Below are positions 17,639 through 27,205 of a stretch of DNA of 64,000 nucleotides, piece by piece. Within the stretch, counting starts at the first letter, position 1. Every line of letters begins with the position of its first letter. The DNA comes from Mycobacterium sp. IS-1264 (lineage in GTDB: Bacteria > Actinomycetota > Actinomycetes > Mycobacteriales > Mycobacteriaceae), in contig NZ_MBES01000005.1 of NCBI RefSeq assembly GCF_001954195.1, positions 43,954 to 107,953 on the forward strand, read 5' to 3'. Below the pieces are notes generated by a model, which was given only the letters and a program-made list of their open reading frames with translations, had not been told where the DNA came from and did not search any database. The position numbers were made by a program, and so were the translations under genes.

Positions 17639-19003
17639 TCACTTGCGGATCAACAGATCCCCGGCGTCCGGCGCCGCGTCTCGCAATCCGGTCGGCTCCG
17701 CGGGGTAGCCGATCGCGATGGCGCCCAACGGCTCCCAATCGGGCGGCAGCTCGAGCTCGGCGCGGACCAGGTCGGCGGCGAAGATCGTCGAGCCGATCCA
17801 GCAGCTGCCCAGGCCGCGCACCGCCAATGCGACCAACAGCGCCTGCACGGCCGCGCCGACCGCGACGGTGAACATCGTGTGCTCGGCGCCGGCGCGGGCG
17901 GCATCGGGATAGCTGTGCGCGCCGTCGGGGACCAACATCGGGATGACGACCTCGGGTGCGTCGTAGAGGATCTGGCCGCGCGCCACCCGGCGATCTATCG
18001 AGTCCGCGGGCCGGCCGTCGCCGGCGAGGTCGGCGCGCCACTTGTCCTTCATCCGGTCCAGCAGCCGGGTCCGGGTGGCTGGGGTCCGCAGCCACACGAA
18101 CCGCACCGGCCTGGTGTGGTGGGGGGCGGGCGCGGTGAGGGCCTCGGCGACGGCGGCCTCCACCAGGTCCGGCGGCACCGGCTCGACGCTGAACCGGCGC
18201 ACCGATCGGCGTAACAGTTGGGCCTGCCGACGACCCATCTCGATCGCTTCGGCGGTGCCGAGCCAGAACAGGTCTTCCTCGCCGGGGCGCAGCAGCTGCC
18301 GGGCGGTGGTGCCGTCGTCGGACACGACGCGCTTGGGCAGCCCGCGCACCACCGCCACTGGCACGGCGGTCAATTTGCCCTTGACCAGATCGGCGGCGGC
18401 CGCGACCTCGTCGGCGATCGCGATCTCGGTGACGATCAGTTCGTTGCCGTGTTGGTCGACGGCCCCCGAATAGCCGTGCAGCACAGCCAGACCCGCCGCG
18501 CCGACGGCCGCGTCGGTCTGGCCGTTGCGCCAGGCGCGGCCCATCGTGTCGGTGATGACCACGGCGACGTCGACGCCGAGCCGCTCGCGCAGGCCGGCAC
18601 GCAGCGCCGCGGCGCTGGCGTCGGGGTCGACGGGCAGCAGCGCGAGCTCGTCCCCGCCGACGTTGGAACCGTCCACGCCCGCGGCGGCCTGCACCAGCCC
18701 GAGCCGGTTCTCGGTGATCAGGGTCCGGCCCTTGCGCGCGAGCACCCGGACCGCCTCGTCGTCGACCAGCTTGCGCCGCAGCCGATCGCGCTCCTCGGCG
18801 TCGCGCGGCGCCTGCACCAGCCGGCCCTCGCACTTGGACACCACCTTGCTGGTGACCACCGCGACATCGCCGTCGCGCAGCCAGGGCGCCGCGGCGGCGA
18901 CGGCGGCAGAAAGGTCGTCGCCGGGCCGGAACTCGGGGAGCCCGGGCACGGGCAGGATCTCGATCGCCGCGGCGGTGCCATGCTCTTTTGAACGGTCGGT
19001 CAC
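17639..19003 (-). CDS. fbiB: F420 biosynthesis protein FbiB, gamma-glutamyl ligase plus reductase
   Basis: FbiB (454 residues) is a fusion. The N-terminal CofE-like domain (about 1-250; [27 protein letters not shown]) adds glutamates to F420-0. The C-terminal nitroreductase-fold domain ([31 protein letters not shown]) binds FMN and reduces the dehydro-F420 intermediate. The GTG start at 19003 overlaps the fbiA stop by four bases. F420 supports mycobacterial redox metabolism and activates nitroimidazole drugs. Confidence 0.95.
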   Translation of the reverse strand: MTDRSKEHGTAAAIEILPVPGLPEFRPGDDLSAAVAAAAPWLRDGDVAVVTSKVVSKCEGRLVQAPRDAEERDRLRRKLVDDEAVRVLARKGRTLITENRLGLVQAAAGVDGSNVGGDELALLPVDPDASAAALRAGLRERLGVDVAVVITDTMGRAWRNGQTDAAVGAAGLAVLHGYSGAVDQHGNELIVTEIAIADEVAAAADLVKGKLTAVPVAVVRGLPKRVVSDDGTTARQLLRPGEEDLFWLGTAEAIEMGRRQAQLLRRSVRRFSVEPVPPDLVEAAVAEALTAPAPHHTRPVRFVWLRTPATRTRLLDRMKDKWRADLAGDGRPADSIDRRVARGQILYDAPEVVIPMLVPDGAHSYPDAARAGAEHTMFTVAVGAAVQALLVALAVRGLGSCWIGSTIFAADLVRAELELPPDWEPLGAIAIGYPAEPTGLRDAAPDAGDLLIRK

Positions 19004-20013
19004 GCCGTCACGCCCGCAAGGTCCAGCCCGGCGGCGACCATTTCGGCCGTCGCCTGCGGGTCGCTCATCAACAGCGGCACCGAGCGCACCGCGACCCCTT
19101 CGATGTCGGCTTTGAAGTTTTCCAAGTCGCCCTCGTGCACCAGCCAGCAATCCAGTATGCCGGTGTCGCGCCGGGCCCCGTAGTGCCGACCGACCGCTTC
19201 CGCGGTGGATTCGACCCCGATCACCGAAAGGCACGCATCGGCCATGCCCCGCAACGGCTTTCCGCCGATGATCGGCGAATAGCCGACGACCGGGGCGGTG
19301 GCGCCCCGCAGCGCGCCGCGGATGCCCGGGACGGCCAGGATGGCGCCGACGCTGACCACCGGGTTGGACGGCGCCAGCAGGATGACGTCGGCGTCGCCGA
19401 TGGCCGCGACGGCTTCGGTTGCGGCGCTGGCCTTTTCGGCGCCGACGAAGGCGAAGCTGTGGGTGGGCACCTGCGCCCGATAGCGCACCCACCACTCCTG
19501 GAAGTGGATCGCCCGGCGGTCGCCGTCGGCCGGATCGGTGATCACCACGTGTGTCTCGCAACGGTCGTCGGTGGCCGGCAGCAGTCGTGCGCCGGGTTGC
19601 CAGCGGTCGCACAGCGCGGCCGTGATCTGTGACAGCGGGTAGCCGGCCTGCAGCATCTGGGTGCGCACCAAGTGGGTGGCGAGATCGCGGTCGCCGAGTT
19701 CGAACCAGTCCGGCTGCACGCCGTAGCGCGCCAATTCCTCTTTGGCATGCCAGGTTTCGTCGCGGTGACCCCAACCCCGTTGTGGATCGACGCCTCCACC
19801 TAAGGTATACATGCAGGTGTCCAAATCCGGGCAGACACGTAAGCCATGGATCCACGCGTCATCGCCGATGTTGACGATCGCGGTTAGCTCGTGGCTGGTG
19901 GTTTCAGCATCGGGGCGCTGTTGCGCCGCGAACTGACCCAGGCCGAGCAGCTGCTGGACGCCAAGCAGAAACCGGGCGCCACCGACCCCACCGACCAGCA
20001 CGGTGACCTTCAC
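19000..20013 (-). CDS. fbiA: F420 biosynthesis transferase FbiA
   Basis: FbiA/CofD joins the activated phospho-acid guanylate to Fo, giving (dehydro)F420-0. The 337-residue protein starts [18 protein letters not shown] and has [20 protein letters not shown] and [14 protein letters not shown]. The GTG at 20013 is chosen because it is exactly where M. tuberculosis FbiA begins; the frame is open to 20142 without homology. It heads the fbiA-fbiB-mamA-NUDIX operon and is divergent from whiB2 across a 349-bp spacer. Confidence 0.95.
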   Translation of the reverse strand: MKVTVLVGGVGGARFLLGVQQLLGLGQFAAQQRPDAETTSHELTAIVNIGDDAWIHGLRVCPDLDTCMYTLGGGVDPQRGWGHRDETWHAKEELARYGVQPDWFELGDRDLATHLVRTQMLQAGYPLSQITAALCDRWQPGARLLPATDDRCETHVVITDPADGDRRAIHFQEWWVRYRAQVPTHSFAFVGAEKASAATEAVAAIGDADVILLAPSNPVVSVGAILAVPGIRGALRGATAPVVGYSPIIGGKPLRGMADACLSVIGVESTAEAVGRHYGARRDTGILDCWLVHEGDLENFKADIEGVAVRSVPLLMSDPQATAEMVAAGLDLAGVTA

Positions 20014-20362
20014 ACCGCACGACAGTACCGGCCGGAGACACGCGGCATACCGGCCACCACGTGGGCCATAAAAGCCCATTTCGACGAGAACAATTGGGAA
20101 GCTTGGGACAGTTGTGACCGACACGCCGAGTGTCAATAACAACAGAAACGCCGAAATTTGATCACGAGATGATATGGAAATGCGCCGAAGTGCTTGACCG
20201 GGCAGCTCAACCCGTGTCTAATCACATCAGTGTCATTTCCCGGTTGGCCGGCCGGTTCCGGTGTCGCAGACCGAGATTCGATCACTTGTTCGAATTGTCT
20301 GTACATCAGAAAAGTGGCATCAAATCACTCTCCCAAAATCAACCTGAGGAGGCGGACGACGC
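20014..20362. other. Divergent fbiA/whiB2 intergenic region
   Basis: This 349-bp spacer contains no convincing gene. It is noticeably AT-richer than its flanks, especially 20120-20345. It must hold promoters for both directions. The clearest element is the LexA-like box at 20278-20293, about 70 bp before the whiB2 start; a GAGGAGG ribosome site closes it. Confidence 0.7.
20278..20293. promoter_or_regulatory. LexA-like SOS box upstream of whiB2
   Basis: TCGATCACTTGTTCGA differs at one position from the mycobacterial SOS consensus TCGAAC-N4-GTTCGA. It lies in the whiB2 leader or promoter region, 70 bp before the ATG. LexA binding here is inferred from the motif only. Confidence 0.55.
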
Positions 20363-20725
20363 ATGTCTTATGAACACCTTCGGGGCGTTATGGCAAGCAC
20401 ACCGCACACCACCATTGGTGCGACGCCGGCGCCAATTGCGCGTCCGCACCTGACCGTGGTTCCCGATGCCCCAGTGGCATTCGAACCCGAGCCCCTGCCG
20501 CCGACCGCCGATCAATGGCAGGACCGCGCGCTGTGCGCGCAAACCGATCCCGAGGCCTTCTTTCCCGAGAAGGGTGGTTCCACCCGCGAGGCCAAGAAGA
20601 TCTGCCTGGGTTGCGAGGTGCGCCATGAGTGCCTGGAATACGCCCTGGCGCATGACGAACGCTTCGGCATATGGGGCGGTCTGTCCGAGCGCGAGCGCCG
20701 CCGCCTCAAGCGCGGCATCATCTGA
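20363..20725 (+). CDS. whiB2: WhiB-family iron-sulfur regulator WhiB2
   Basis: WhiB2 is a 4Fe-4S DNA-binding regulator needed for septum formation. The 120-residue protein has the four cluster cysteines in RALCAQTD and KKICLGCEVRHECLEYA. The GIWGG turn follows, and then the basic tail [19 protein letters not shown] supports the ATG at 20363, giving a longer N-terminus than the 89-residue M. tuberculosis annotation. A shorter form from the GTG before PDAPVAFEPE cannot be excluded. Confidence 0.93.
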   Translation: MSYEHLRGVMASTPHTTIGATPAPIARPHLTVVPDAPVAFEPEPLPPTADQWQDRALCAQTDPEAFFPEKGGSTREAKKICLGCEVRHECLEYALAHDERFGIWGGLSERERRRLKRGII

Positions 20726-20764
20726 CCCGCCGCCGACCCACCCCAGATCTGACCCCGCCCAGCG

Positions 20765-21187
20765 TCATTCGTCGTCGATCGTCGGGTCGATGACCGAGGG
20801 TTCCACGTCCAGATAGATGGCCACCTGAGCCACCAGGATTTCGTGCAGCAACTCGCCAAGTTCGACGGTGTCCTTCGCCCGTCTCTCGATCGGCTTGCGG
20901 AACAACACAATTCGAGCGCGCGTCGCATTGCCGCGGACGTCGACGCCCGCCGGTATCAAGCGGGCCAGCGCGATCGGCCCATCGGCGATGACCTCGGGCG
21001 GCCACTGCACACTCTCCGGGTCCTTGGCGGTGATGCGCGGGATTTCATCGACGGCCACGTCGAGCTCGGACACCCGGTCTTGCCAGCGCCGCTCGATGGG
21101 TTCGTATGCCTCCAGCACCGCCATGTCGAACCGCTCGGCCCGGCTGCGCCATCCGGGCACCGTCGGCGGCAACAGCGGGCCGCGCAT
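20765..21187 (-). CDS. Zincin-like metallopeptidase-family protein with degenerate site
   Basis: The 140-residue protein matches the small conserved mycobacterial Rv3259 group, related to the predicted zincin family PF06262. Where active members have HExxH, this one reads LLHEILVAQVAIYL, so the second zinc histidine is missing and peptidase activity is doubtful. The ATG at 21187 gives the usual length. A GTG at 21295 would add a 36-residue Arg/Gly/Ser-rich tail (contains SPRGGWSQGRSGGRS). It converges with whiB2, 39 bp away. Confidence 0.75.
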   Translation of the reverse strand: MRGPLLPPTVPGWRSRAERFDMAVLEAYEPIERRWQDRVSELDVAVDEIPRITAKDPESVQWPPEVIADGPIALARLIPAGVDVRGNATRARIVLFRKPIERRAKDTVELGELLHEILVAQVAIYLDVEPSVIDPTIDDE

Positions 21188-21385
21188 ATCGCGGCCCCGC
21201 CGCGTGGCCCGGTGTGCGGCCGAGCGGCCTCCCGACCGGCCCTGAGACCAGCCACCGCGCGGGGAGCTGCGCGAATCGCCGCGGGAATCATTCACTGGGG
21301 CCGATGGTAACGGTTGAACATCGGGGGCCGAACGGTTGCGCGTGTCCGGCGCTTCCGTGGCGTTTGTCCACGATAGCCTTTCGTC

Positions 21386-21826
21386 GTGAACGTTCCCCGT
21401 CGCTGCTGCCGGCCCGGGTGTCCGCACTATGCCGTGGCGACCTTGACGTTCGTCTACTCGGACTCGACGGCAGTGGTAGGCCCGCTCGCCACCGCGCGCG
21501 AACCGCATTCCTGGGATCTGTGCGTCGGCCACGCCGGCCGCATCACCGCACCGCGCGGCTGGGAACTGGTGCGCCACGCCGGCCCGCTGCCCAATCCCGA
21601 CGAGGACGACCTGGTGGCGCTGGCCGACGCGGTGCGTGAGGGCCCGGGCGGTGGCGGTGTGCCCTACGGCGGCGCAACCGCGATCAACGGCTTCACCGCC
21701 GACCCCGCCCTGCGCCCCGCCGGGGCCCATGCCACCGCGCCCAGCGGCGGTCTGCTCGCGCCGCCCGAGCAGCGTTCCGGACGCCGCCGCGGGCATCTGC
21801 GCGTGCTGCCCGACCCCAGTGACTAG
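21386..21826 (+). CDS. DUF3499 family protein
   Basis: The 146-residue protein has an N-terminal zinc-ribbon-like part with RRCCRPGCPHYAVATLTFVY, and a later DLCVGHAGRITAPRGWE. Together these could bind one zinc with cysteines and a histidine. The C-terminus is Gly/Pro-rich and probably disordered. DUF3499 proteins are conserved across actinobacteria without known function. It starts with GTG at 21386 and is followed after 121 bp by the phosphomannomutase gene. Confidence 0.85.
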   Translation: MNVPRRCCRPGCPHYAVATLTFVYSDSTAVVGPLATAREPHSWDLCVGHAGRITAPRGWELVRHAGPLPNPDEDDLVALADAVREGPGGGGVPYGGATAINGFTADPALRPAGAHATAPSGGLLAPPEQRSGRRRGHLRVLPDPSD

Positions 21827-21947
21827 CCGCGATTAGCACCGCCGACTAGCACTGCGCACCGTTTGGACCCGTAACCTTGGCGGGCCGATAGGCTGGCTCC
21901 CAAGAGTCCAACAAGAGTCCAAGCAAGTAGTCGTCAGGAGCCTCCGC

Positions 21948-23339
21948 ATGTCCCGGCCCGCCGCGGCTATCCACCGTGTCATCAAGGCTTACGACGTACG
22001 CGGGCTGGTGGGCGAGGAGATCGACGATTCGTTGGTCGCCGACGTCGGCGCCGCGTTCGCCAGGTTGATGCGCGCCGACGGGGCGCGACGGGTGGTCATC
22101 GGCCGCGATATGCGGGACAGCTCGCCGTCGCTCGCCGCGGCTTTCGCGGCGGGGGTGAACGGCCAGGGCCTCGACGTCGTGCGCATCGGTTTGTCGTCCA
22201 CCGATCAGCTCTACTTCGCCTCGGGATTGTTGGACTGCCCCGGCGCGATGTTCACCGCGAGCCACAACCCGGCGGCCTACAACGGCATCAAGCTGTGCCG
22301 GGCCGGGGCCAAACCCGTCGGCGCGGACACCGGCCTCGGGGTAATCAGCGACGAAGTGATCGCCGGCGTGCCGACCTATGACGGGCCGCCGGGCGATATC
22401 TCCGATCGGGACGTGCTCGCGGACTACGGCGAGTTTCTGCGCTCACTGGTGGACACCTCGGGGCTGCGTCCGTTGCGGGTGGCGGTGGACGCCGGCAACG
22501 GCATGGCCGGGCACACCGCGCCCGCCGTGCTGGGCGCGATCGACTCGATCACGCTGTTGCCGTTGTACTTCGAGCTCGACGGTTCGTTCCCCAATCACGA
22601 GGCCAATCCGCTCGACCCGGCCAACCTGGTGGACCTGCAGCGCTACGTGCGCGACACCGGCGCCGATATAGGGCTGGCCTTCGACGGCGACGCCGATCGC
22701 TGCTTCGTGGTCGACGAACGCGGGATGCCGGTTTCGCCGTCGACGGTGACCAGCCTGGTGGCCGCCCGCGAGCTCGGTCGCGAGATCGGCGCCACCGTGA
22801 TCCATAACGTGATCACCTCCCGCGCGGTGTCCGAATTGGTCACCGAGCGCGGCGGCACACCGCTGCGCTCACGCGTCGGGCATTCCTACATCAAGGGGTT
22901 GATGGCCGAGACCGGCGCGATTTTCGGCGGCGAGCACTCGGCGCACTACTACTTCCGCGACTTCTGGGGCGCCGACTCCGGGATGCTGGCCGCGCTGTAC
23001 GTGCTGGCCGCCCTCGGCGAGCAGCATCGGCCGCTGTCGGAGTTGACCGCCGACTACCAGCGCTACGAATCCTCCGGTGAGATCAACTTCAAAGTCGACG
23101 ACGCGTCGCGGTGCGTGGACGCCGTGCTGAAGTCGTTCGGCAGCCGGATTCACTCCATCGACCACCTGGACGGGGTGACCGTGGATTTGGGCGACGGCAG
23201 CTGGTTCAACCTGCGCAGCTCCAACACCGAGCCGCTGCTGCGACTCAACGTCGAAGGCCGCAGCACCGAGGACGTCGACGCGGTGGTCCAGCAGATCAGC
23301 GCCGAGATCGCCGCCGAAACCCACGAGGCCGCGCGGTGA
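21948..23339 (+). CDS. manB: Phosphomannomutase/phosphoglucomutase
   Basis: This alpha-D-phosphohexomutase of 463 residues interconverts mannose-6-P and mannose-1-P. It shows the active serine loop TASHNPAAYNGIK, the metal loop DGDADRCF, the sugar loop GGEHSAHYYFRD and the phosphate loop RSSNTEPLLRLN. It supplies the substrate of the GDP-mannose pyrophosphorylase at 11122. Its stop overlaps the GTG start of the next gene (GTGA), and manA follows, forming a mannose activation operon. The symbol pmmA is also used for the orthologue Rv3257c. Confidence 0.94.
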   Translation: MSRPAAAIHRVIKAYDVRGLVGEEIDDSLVADVGAAFARLMRADGARRVVIGRDMRDSSPSLAAAFAAGVNGQGLDVVRIGLSSTDQLYFASGLLDCPGAMFTASHNPAAYNGIKLCRAGAKPVGADTGLGVISDEVIAGVPTYDGPPGDISDRDVLADYGEFLRSLVDTSGLRPLRVAVDAGNGMAGHTAPAVLGAIDSITLLPLYFELDGSFPNHEANPLDPANLVDLQRYVRDTGADIGLAFDGDADRCFVVDERGMPVSPSTVTSLVAARELGREIGATVIHNVITSRAVSELVTERGGTPLRSRVGHSYIKGLMAETGAIFGGEHSAHYYFRDFWGADSGMLAALYVLAALGEQHRPLSELTADYQRYESSGEINFKVDDASRCVDAVLKSFGSRIHSIDHLDGVTVDLGDGSWFNLRSSNTEPLLRLNVEGRSTEDVDAVVQQISAEIAAETHEAAR

Positions 23340-24460
23340 ACGCCACCCGGGCGATCGATCTCGAGGACACCGACGGCCTGCTCGGCGCCGACCGGGGCGG
23401 CCTGTTGCGGGCCGCGTCGTCCGCCGGTGCGCAGGTGCGCGCCATCGCCGCCGCGGCCGCGGAGGGCGCACTGGATTCGCTGCGCATCGAGGACCGGCCG
23501 CGCAGCATCATCTGGGTCTCGGGCCGCGGGACCGCCGAGACCGCCGGGACGCTGCTGGCCGCGACGCAGGGCGGCGCCGCGTCGGCGCCGATCGCGCTCG
23601 CCGGCGACGCGCCGCCGTGGATCGGTCCGCTCGACGTGCTGATCGTCGCGGGCGACGACCCCGGTGATCCCGCGCTGGTCGGGGCCGCCGCTACGGGCGT
23701 GCGCCGCGGCGCGCGGGTCGTCGTGGCGGCGCCATACGAGGGCCCGCTGCGCGACTCCACCGCCGGGCGCGCCGCGGCGCTGCCGCCGCGCCTGTCGGTT
23801 CCCGACGAGTTCGGATTGCCCCGGTACCTGGCCGCCGGCCTGGCCGTGCTGAAATGCGTGGACGCCGCACCCGACATCGATCTGGAGTTGCTCGCCGACG
23901 AGCTGGACGCCGAGGCGCTGCGCAACAGCGCCGCCCGCGAGCTATTCACCAACCCGGCCAAGATGATTGCCGCGCGCATCTCCGATGCCCAAGTGGCGCT
24001 GGCCGGGGACTGCGCAGCGACGCTGGCGCTGGCCCGGCACGGCAGTTCGGTGCTGCTGCGGATCGCCCACCACGTGGCCGCCGCGACCGGGCTTGCGGAT
24101 GCGGTGGTGGCACTGCGCGCGAGCTCGGAGTCGGGGTCCGGGTTCGGCCAAGCGCCGTCTGGAGTCGATGCTCTGTTTCACGACGAGCAAATCGACGGAC
24201 CGCTGCCCGAGCGGCTGCGGGTGCTCGCGCTCACCTTGGCTCGCGAGCGGACGGTGGTGGCCGCCCGCGTCGCCGGGCTCAACGAGGTCTACCTGATCGC
24301 GGCCGAGGACGTGCCCGAAGCGCCCGGGGGTGTGGGCGGGTCAGCCGGTCTGGTCGGGGCATCCGCTCCGGGCGGTGCCGCGCGCATCGAGCAGCAACTG
24401 GCAGTATTAGCCGTTCGGCTGGAGATGGCCGCCGTTTACTTGAGACTGGCGCGGGGATAG
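23336..24460 (+). CDS. SIS-like sugar-phosphate isomerase-related protein (Rv3256c type)
   Basis: The 374-residue, Ala-rich protein lies between the mutase and mannose-6-P isomerase genes. It has alternating beta/alpha segments such as SIIWVSGRGTAETAGTLLAA and DVLIVAGDDPGD that resemble SIS sugar isomerase domains. The C-terminus (RLRVLALTLARERTVVAARVAG, EQQLAVLAVRLEMAAVYLRLA) resembles the C-terminal domain of bifunctional phosphoglucose/phosphomannose isomerases. The active site cannot be assigned. It starts with GTG inside the manB stop and ends 8 bp before manA. A structural or regulatory role in mannose metabolism is inferred from position. Confidence 0.75.
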   Translation: MNATRAIDLEDTDGLLGADRGGLLRAASSAGAQVRAIAAAAAEGALDSLRIEDRPRSIIWVSGRGTAETAGTLLAATQGGAASAPIALAGDAPPWIGPLDVLIVAGDDPGDPALVGAAATGVRRGARVVVAAPYEGPLRDSTAGRAAALPPRLSVPDEFGLPRYLAAGLAVLKCVDAAPDIDLELLADELDAEALRNSAARELFTNPAKMIAARISDAQVALAGDCAATLALARHGSSVLLRIAHHVAAATGLADAVVALRASSESGSGFGQAPSGVDALFHDEQIDGPLPERLRVLALTLARERTVVAARVAGLNEVYLIAAEDVPEAPGGVGGSAGLVGASAPGGAARIEQQLAVLAVRLEMAAVYLRLARG

Positions 24461-24468
24461 ATAAACAA

Positions 24469-25695
24469 GTGGAACTGCTTCGCGGGGCGTTACGGACGTA
24501 CGCATGGGGATCGCGCACCGCCATCGCCGAATTCACCCGGCGCTCGGTTCCGGCCGCGCACCCGGAAGCCGAACTCTGGTTCGGCGCCCACCCCGGCGAC
24601 CCGGCGTGGCTGGAAACTGAGCAGGGCGAAATCTCGTTGATGGAGGCGCTGGTCGCCGATCCCGAGGGGCAGCTCGGTCCCTCCTCGCGCGCCCGCTTCG
24701 GTGATGTGCTGCCGTTCTTGGTCAAGGTGCTGGCCGCCGACGAGCCGCTGTCCCTGCAGGCCCACCCGAGCGCCGAGCAGGCGGTCGAGGGTTATCTGCG
24801 TGAGGAACGGGTGGGAATTCCGGTGTCCTCGCCGGTCCGCAACTATCGCGACACCTCCCACAAGCCCGAATTGCTGGTGGCGCTGGAGTCGTTCGAGGCG
24901 CTGGCCGGGTTCCGCCCGGCGTCGCGCACCGTCGAGCTGCTGCGGGCGCTGGCGGTCTCCGACCTCGACCCATACATCGATCTGCTCAACGACCAGTCCG
25001 ACGCCGACGGGCTGCGCGCGTTGTTCACCACCTGGATCACCGCGCCGCAGCCCGACCTCGACGTGCTGGTGCCCGCGGTGCTGGACGGCGCCATCCAGTA
25101 CGTCAGCTCCGGCGCAACGGACTTCGCCGCGGAAGCCAAGACGGTGCTGGAACTCGGCGAGCGCTATCCGGGCGACGCCGGTGTGCTGGCGGCGTTGTTG
25201 CTCAACCGCATCACCCTGGACCCGGGCGAGGCGATCTTCGTGCCGGCCGGCAACCTGCACACCTATCTGCGCGGGTTCGGGGTAGAGGTTATGGCCAACT
25301 CCGACAATGTGTTACGCGGTGGCCTCACCCCCAAGCACGTCGATGTGCCCGAATTGCTGCGAGTGCTCGACTTCGCCCCCACCGCCGAAGAACGACTGCG
25401 GCCGCGGATCCGCCGCGAAGGACTCGGACTGATCTACGAAACACCGACCGACGAGTTCGCGGTCGCGCTGTTGGTGCTCGACGGCGACAACCTCGGCCAC
25501 GAAGTCGACGCCTCGTGCAGCCACGAGGGTCCGCAGATCCTGCTGTGCAGCGAGGGTTCCACGACGGTGCACGCAAAGTCCGGATCGCTGACGCTGGAAC
25601 GCGGAATGGCGGCGTGGGTGGCGGCCGACGACGGCCCCATCCGGCTGGTGGCGCGAGAGCCCGCCAAGCTGTTCAGGGCAACCGTGGGGCTGTGA
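24469..25695 (+). CDS. manA: Mannose-6-phosphate isomerase, type I
   Basis: ManA converts fructose-6-P to mannose-6-P, the entry point of mannose activation. The 408-residue cupin-type enzyme shows the zinc-site motifs LSLQAHPSAEQA and YRDTSHKPELLVAL. It also has EAIFVPAGNLHTYLRGFGVEVMA, with the conserved histidine near the substrate pocket. The GTG at 24469 is chosen because MELLRGALRTYAWGSRTAIAE is the typical N-terminus. The stop abuts the convergent stop of the FAD oxidoreductase with no spacer. Confidence 0.94.
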   Translation: MELLRGALRTYAWGSRTAIAEFTRRSVPAAHPEAELWFGAHPGDPAWLETEQGEISLMEALVADPEGQLGPSSRARFGDVLPFLVKVLAADEPLSLQAHPSAEQAVEGYLREERVGIPVSSPVRNYRDTSHKPELLVALESFEALAGFRPASRTVELLRALAVSDLDPYIDLLNDQSDADGLRALFTTWITAPQPDLDVLVPAVLDGAIQYVSSGATDFAAEAKTVLELGERYPGDAGVLAALLLNRITLDPGEAIFVPAGNLHTYLRGFGVEVMANSDNVLRGGLTPKHVDVPELLRVLDFAPTAEERLRPRIRREGLGLIYETPTDEFAVALLVLDGDNLGHEVDASCSHEGPQILLCSEGSTTVHAKSGSLTLERGMAAWVAADDGPIRLVAREPAKLFRATVGL

Positions 25696-27150
25696 CTAGC
25701 CCTGACGGTGGCGACCCGCTTCGCCCGGCTCTGCCGCGCTCGCGATCGCCACGGCCCGGCGCCGGTCGTGGGCGGCCCGCCGGCGCTCGCGCAGCCACAG
25801 CCGCATATTGTGCGCGACGGTGCGGCCGACGATCCGGGGCGGCGGGATCATATAGAGGCTGTCGAGAAGCGAGAACCGGCGCAAAAACCATTCCGCGAGA
25901 ACGGGTTCGGTTTCGGCAGCCCCCAGGAATTGGTCGAACAGCGCGCCCGAGGGGCGCCACCACCACGGGGCGGGCTCCTTGGTTCCGGCGTGATGGAAGG
26001 TGACGTCGCCGATGGCGTTCATGATCCACACCGGGTAGGTGGTCTTGGCGGTGGCCCGGTTGAGTTCCGCGGCCAGTTCGCTCTCCGGGAATTGCAGGGC
26101 CCGCCGCAGATGACCCGCCTGCAGTGACGCCATCGTCATCCCCTGCCCGAAGGTGGGGTTGAAGCTTGCGACGGCGTCACCGAACGGGATGATCCCGCCG
26201 GGAAAGCGGTCCAGCTTGTCGTAGCGGCGCCATCGGCTAGCCGGAAAGGCGTGGAATGCCGGCTCGCCGAGGGGCTCGGCCCGCGCCAGTGCGTCGGTGA
26301 AATGGTCCGGCAGTAGCTTGTCCGCGAGCGCCAGCATCTCGGGGAACGTCCGCGGCGGCTTGGCGTCGGCCACGCCGAAGGTGGTGAGCACCCAGGTCCC
26401 GCCCTCGTAGCACAGCATCCCCAGCCCCAGCGGCTCCTCATGGGAAGCGCCCGCGACGACCACCTTTTCGGCGATCAGGCCGTCGGGGATGCGGAAGTGC
26501 TGGGTGGCGTAGTTGATGCCGATGTCGATGATTTCTTCGGTGGGGCGCGCAAATCCCCACTGCGACAACCACACCGGCAGCCGGGTGCCTCGGCCGGCCG
26601 CGTCGACGACGAGGTCGGCGCGCACGAACTCCGGCTCACCGGTCTGGCGGTCGGCGGGGTCCAGCAGCACGCCGGTCACCCGCTGGCGGGCGGGCTCGAA
26701 CCGCGGCTCGGCCACCGAGCGCCGGACGATCGTGACGTTATCGAGGTCTTCGACCCGCTTGCGCAACTGCCACTCCAGGTGCGGCCGGCTGGGCACGTAC
26801 GCGGTGAACTCGTCGCGCAGGGTGTGCCCCGTCCCGAGGACGTGCCCCGCCGCGCCGAGGTAAATGCAGTCCGGGCGGTTCTCCAGCATCGGCACGCCCG
26901 CGGCGACCATGTCCTTCAGCAGGCCCGGGAACAGGTCCTCGAACTCGATGGCGCCGCGGGCCATCAGCATGTGCAGGTGCCGGTCCTGGGGCACCGTCGC
27001 GCGGTTCGCCGGTGTGCTCGGCAACTCGTCGCGCTCGTAGACGGTGACCGCTTCGTAGCAACCCGAGAGCACCCGCGCGGCGCACAGCCCGGCGATGCTC
27101 GCCCCGATGACCACCGCGTGGTTCCTCGTGGTTGCTGCGCTGTGGGGCAT
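25696..27150 (-). CDS. FAD-dependent oxidoreductase (Rv3254 type)
   Basis: The 484-residue protein begins with an FAD-binding Rossmann motif, HAVVIGASIAGLCAARVL, followed by YERDELP. It has a second FAD contact around FPGGIIPFGDAVASFNPTFGQGM, the GD motif of aromatic-hydroxylase-like monooxygenases. It resembles geranylgeranyl-reductase/hydroxylase flavoproteins, but the substrate is unknown. The C-terminus is basic and Ala/Arg-rich. It is divergent from the permease gene, with starts 55 bp apart. Confidence 0.85.
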   Translation of the reverse strand: MPHSAATTRNHAVVIGASIAGLCAARVLSGCYEAVTVYERDELPSTPANRATVPQDRHLHMLMARGAIEFEDLFPGLLKDMVAAGVPMLENRPDCIYLGAAGHVLGTGHTLRDEFTAYVPSRPHLEWQLRKRVEDLDNVTIVRRSVAEPRFEPARQRVTGVLLDPADRQTGEPEFVRADLVVDAAGRGTRLPVWLSQWGFARPTEEIIDIGINYATQHFRIPDGLIAEKVVVAGASHEEPLGLGMLCYEGGTWVLTTFGVADAKPPRTFPEMLALADKLLPDHFTDALARAEPLGEPAFHAFPASRWRRYDKLDRFPGGIIPFGDAVASFNPTFGQGMTMASLQAGHLRRALQFPESELAAELNRATAKTTYPVWIMNAIGDVTFHHAGTKEPAPWWWRPSGALFDQFLGAAETEPVLAEWFLRRFSLLDSLYMIPPPRIVGRTVAHNMRLWLRERRRAAHDRRRAVAIASAAEPGEAGRHRQG

Positions 27151-27205
27151 CCCCGCAGACTACCCACTAGGGTGCGGACCAATGGGTGACGGAAGGGGCG
27201 GGCGA

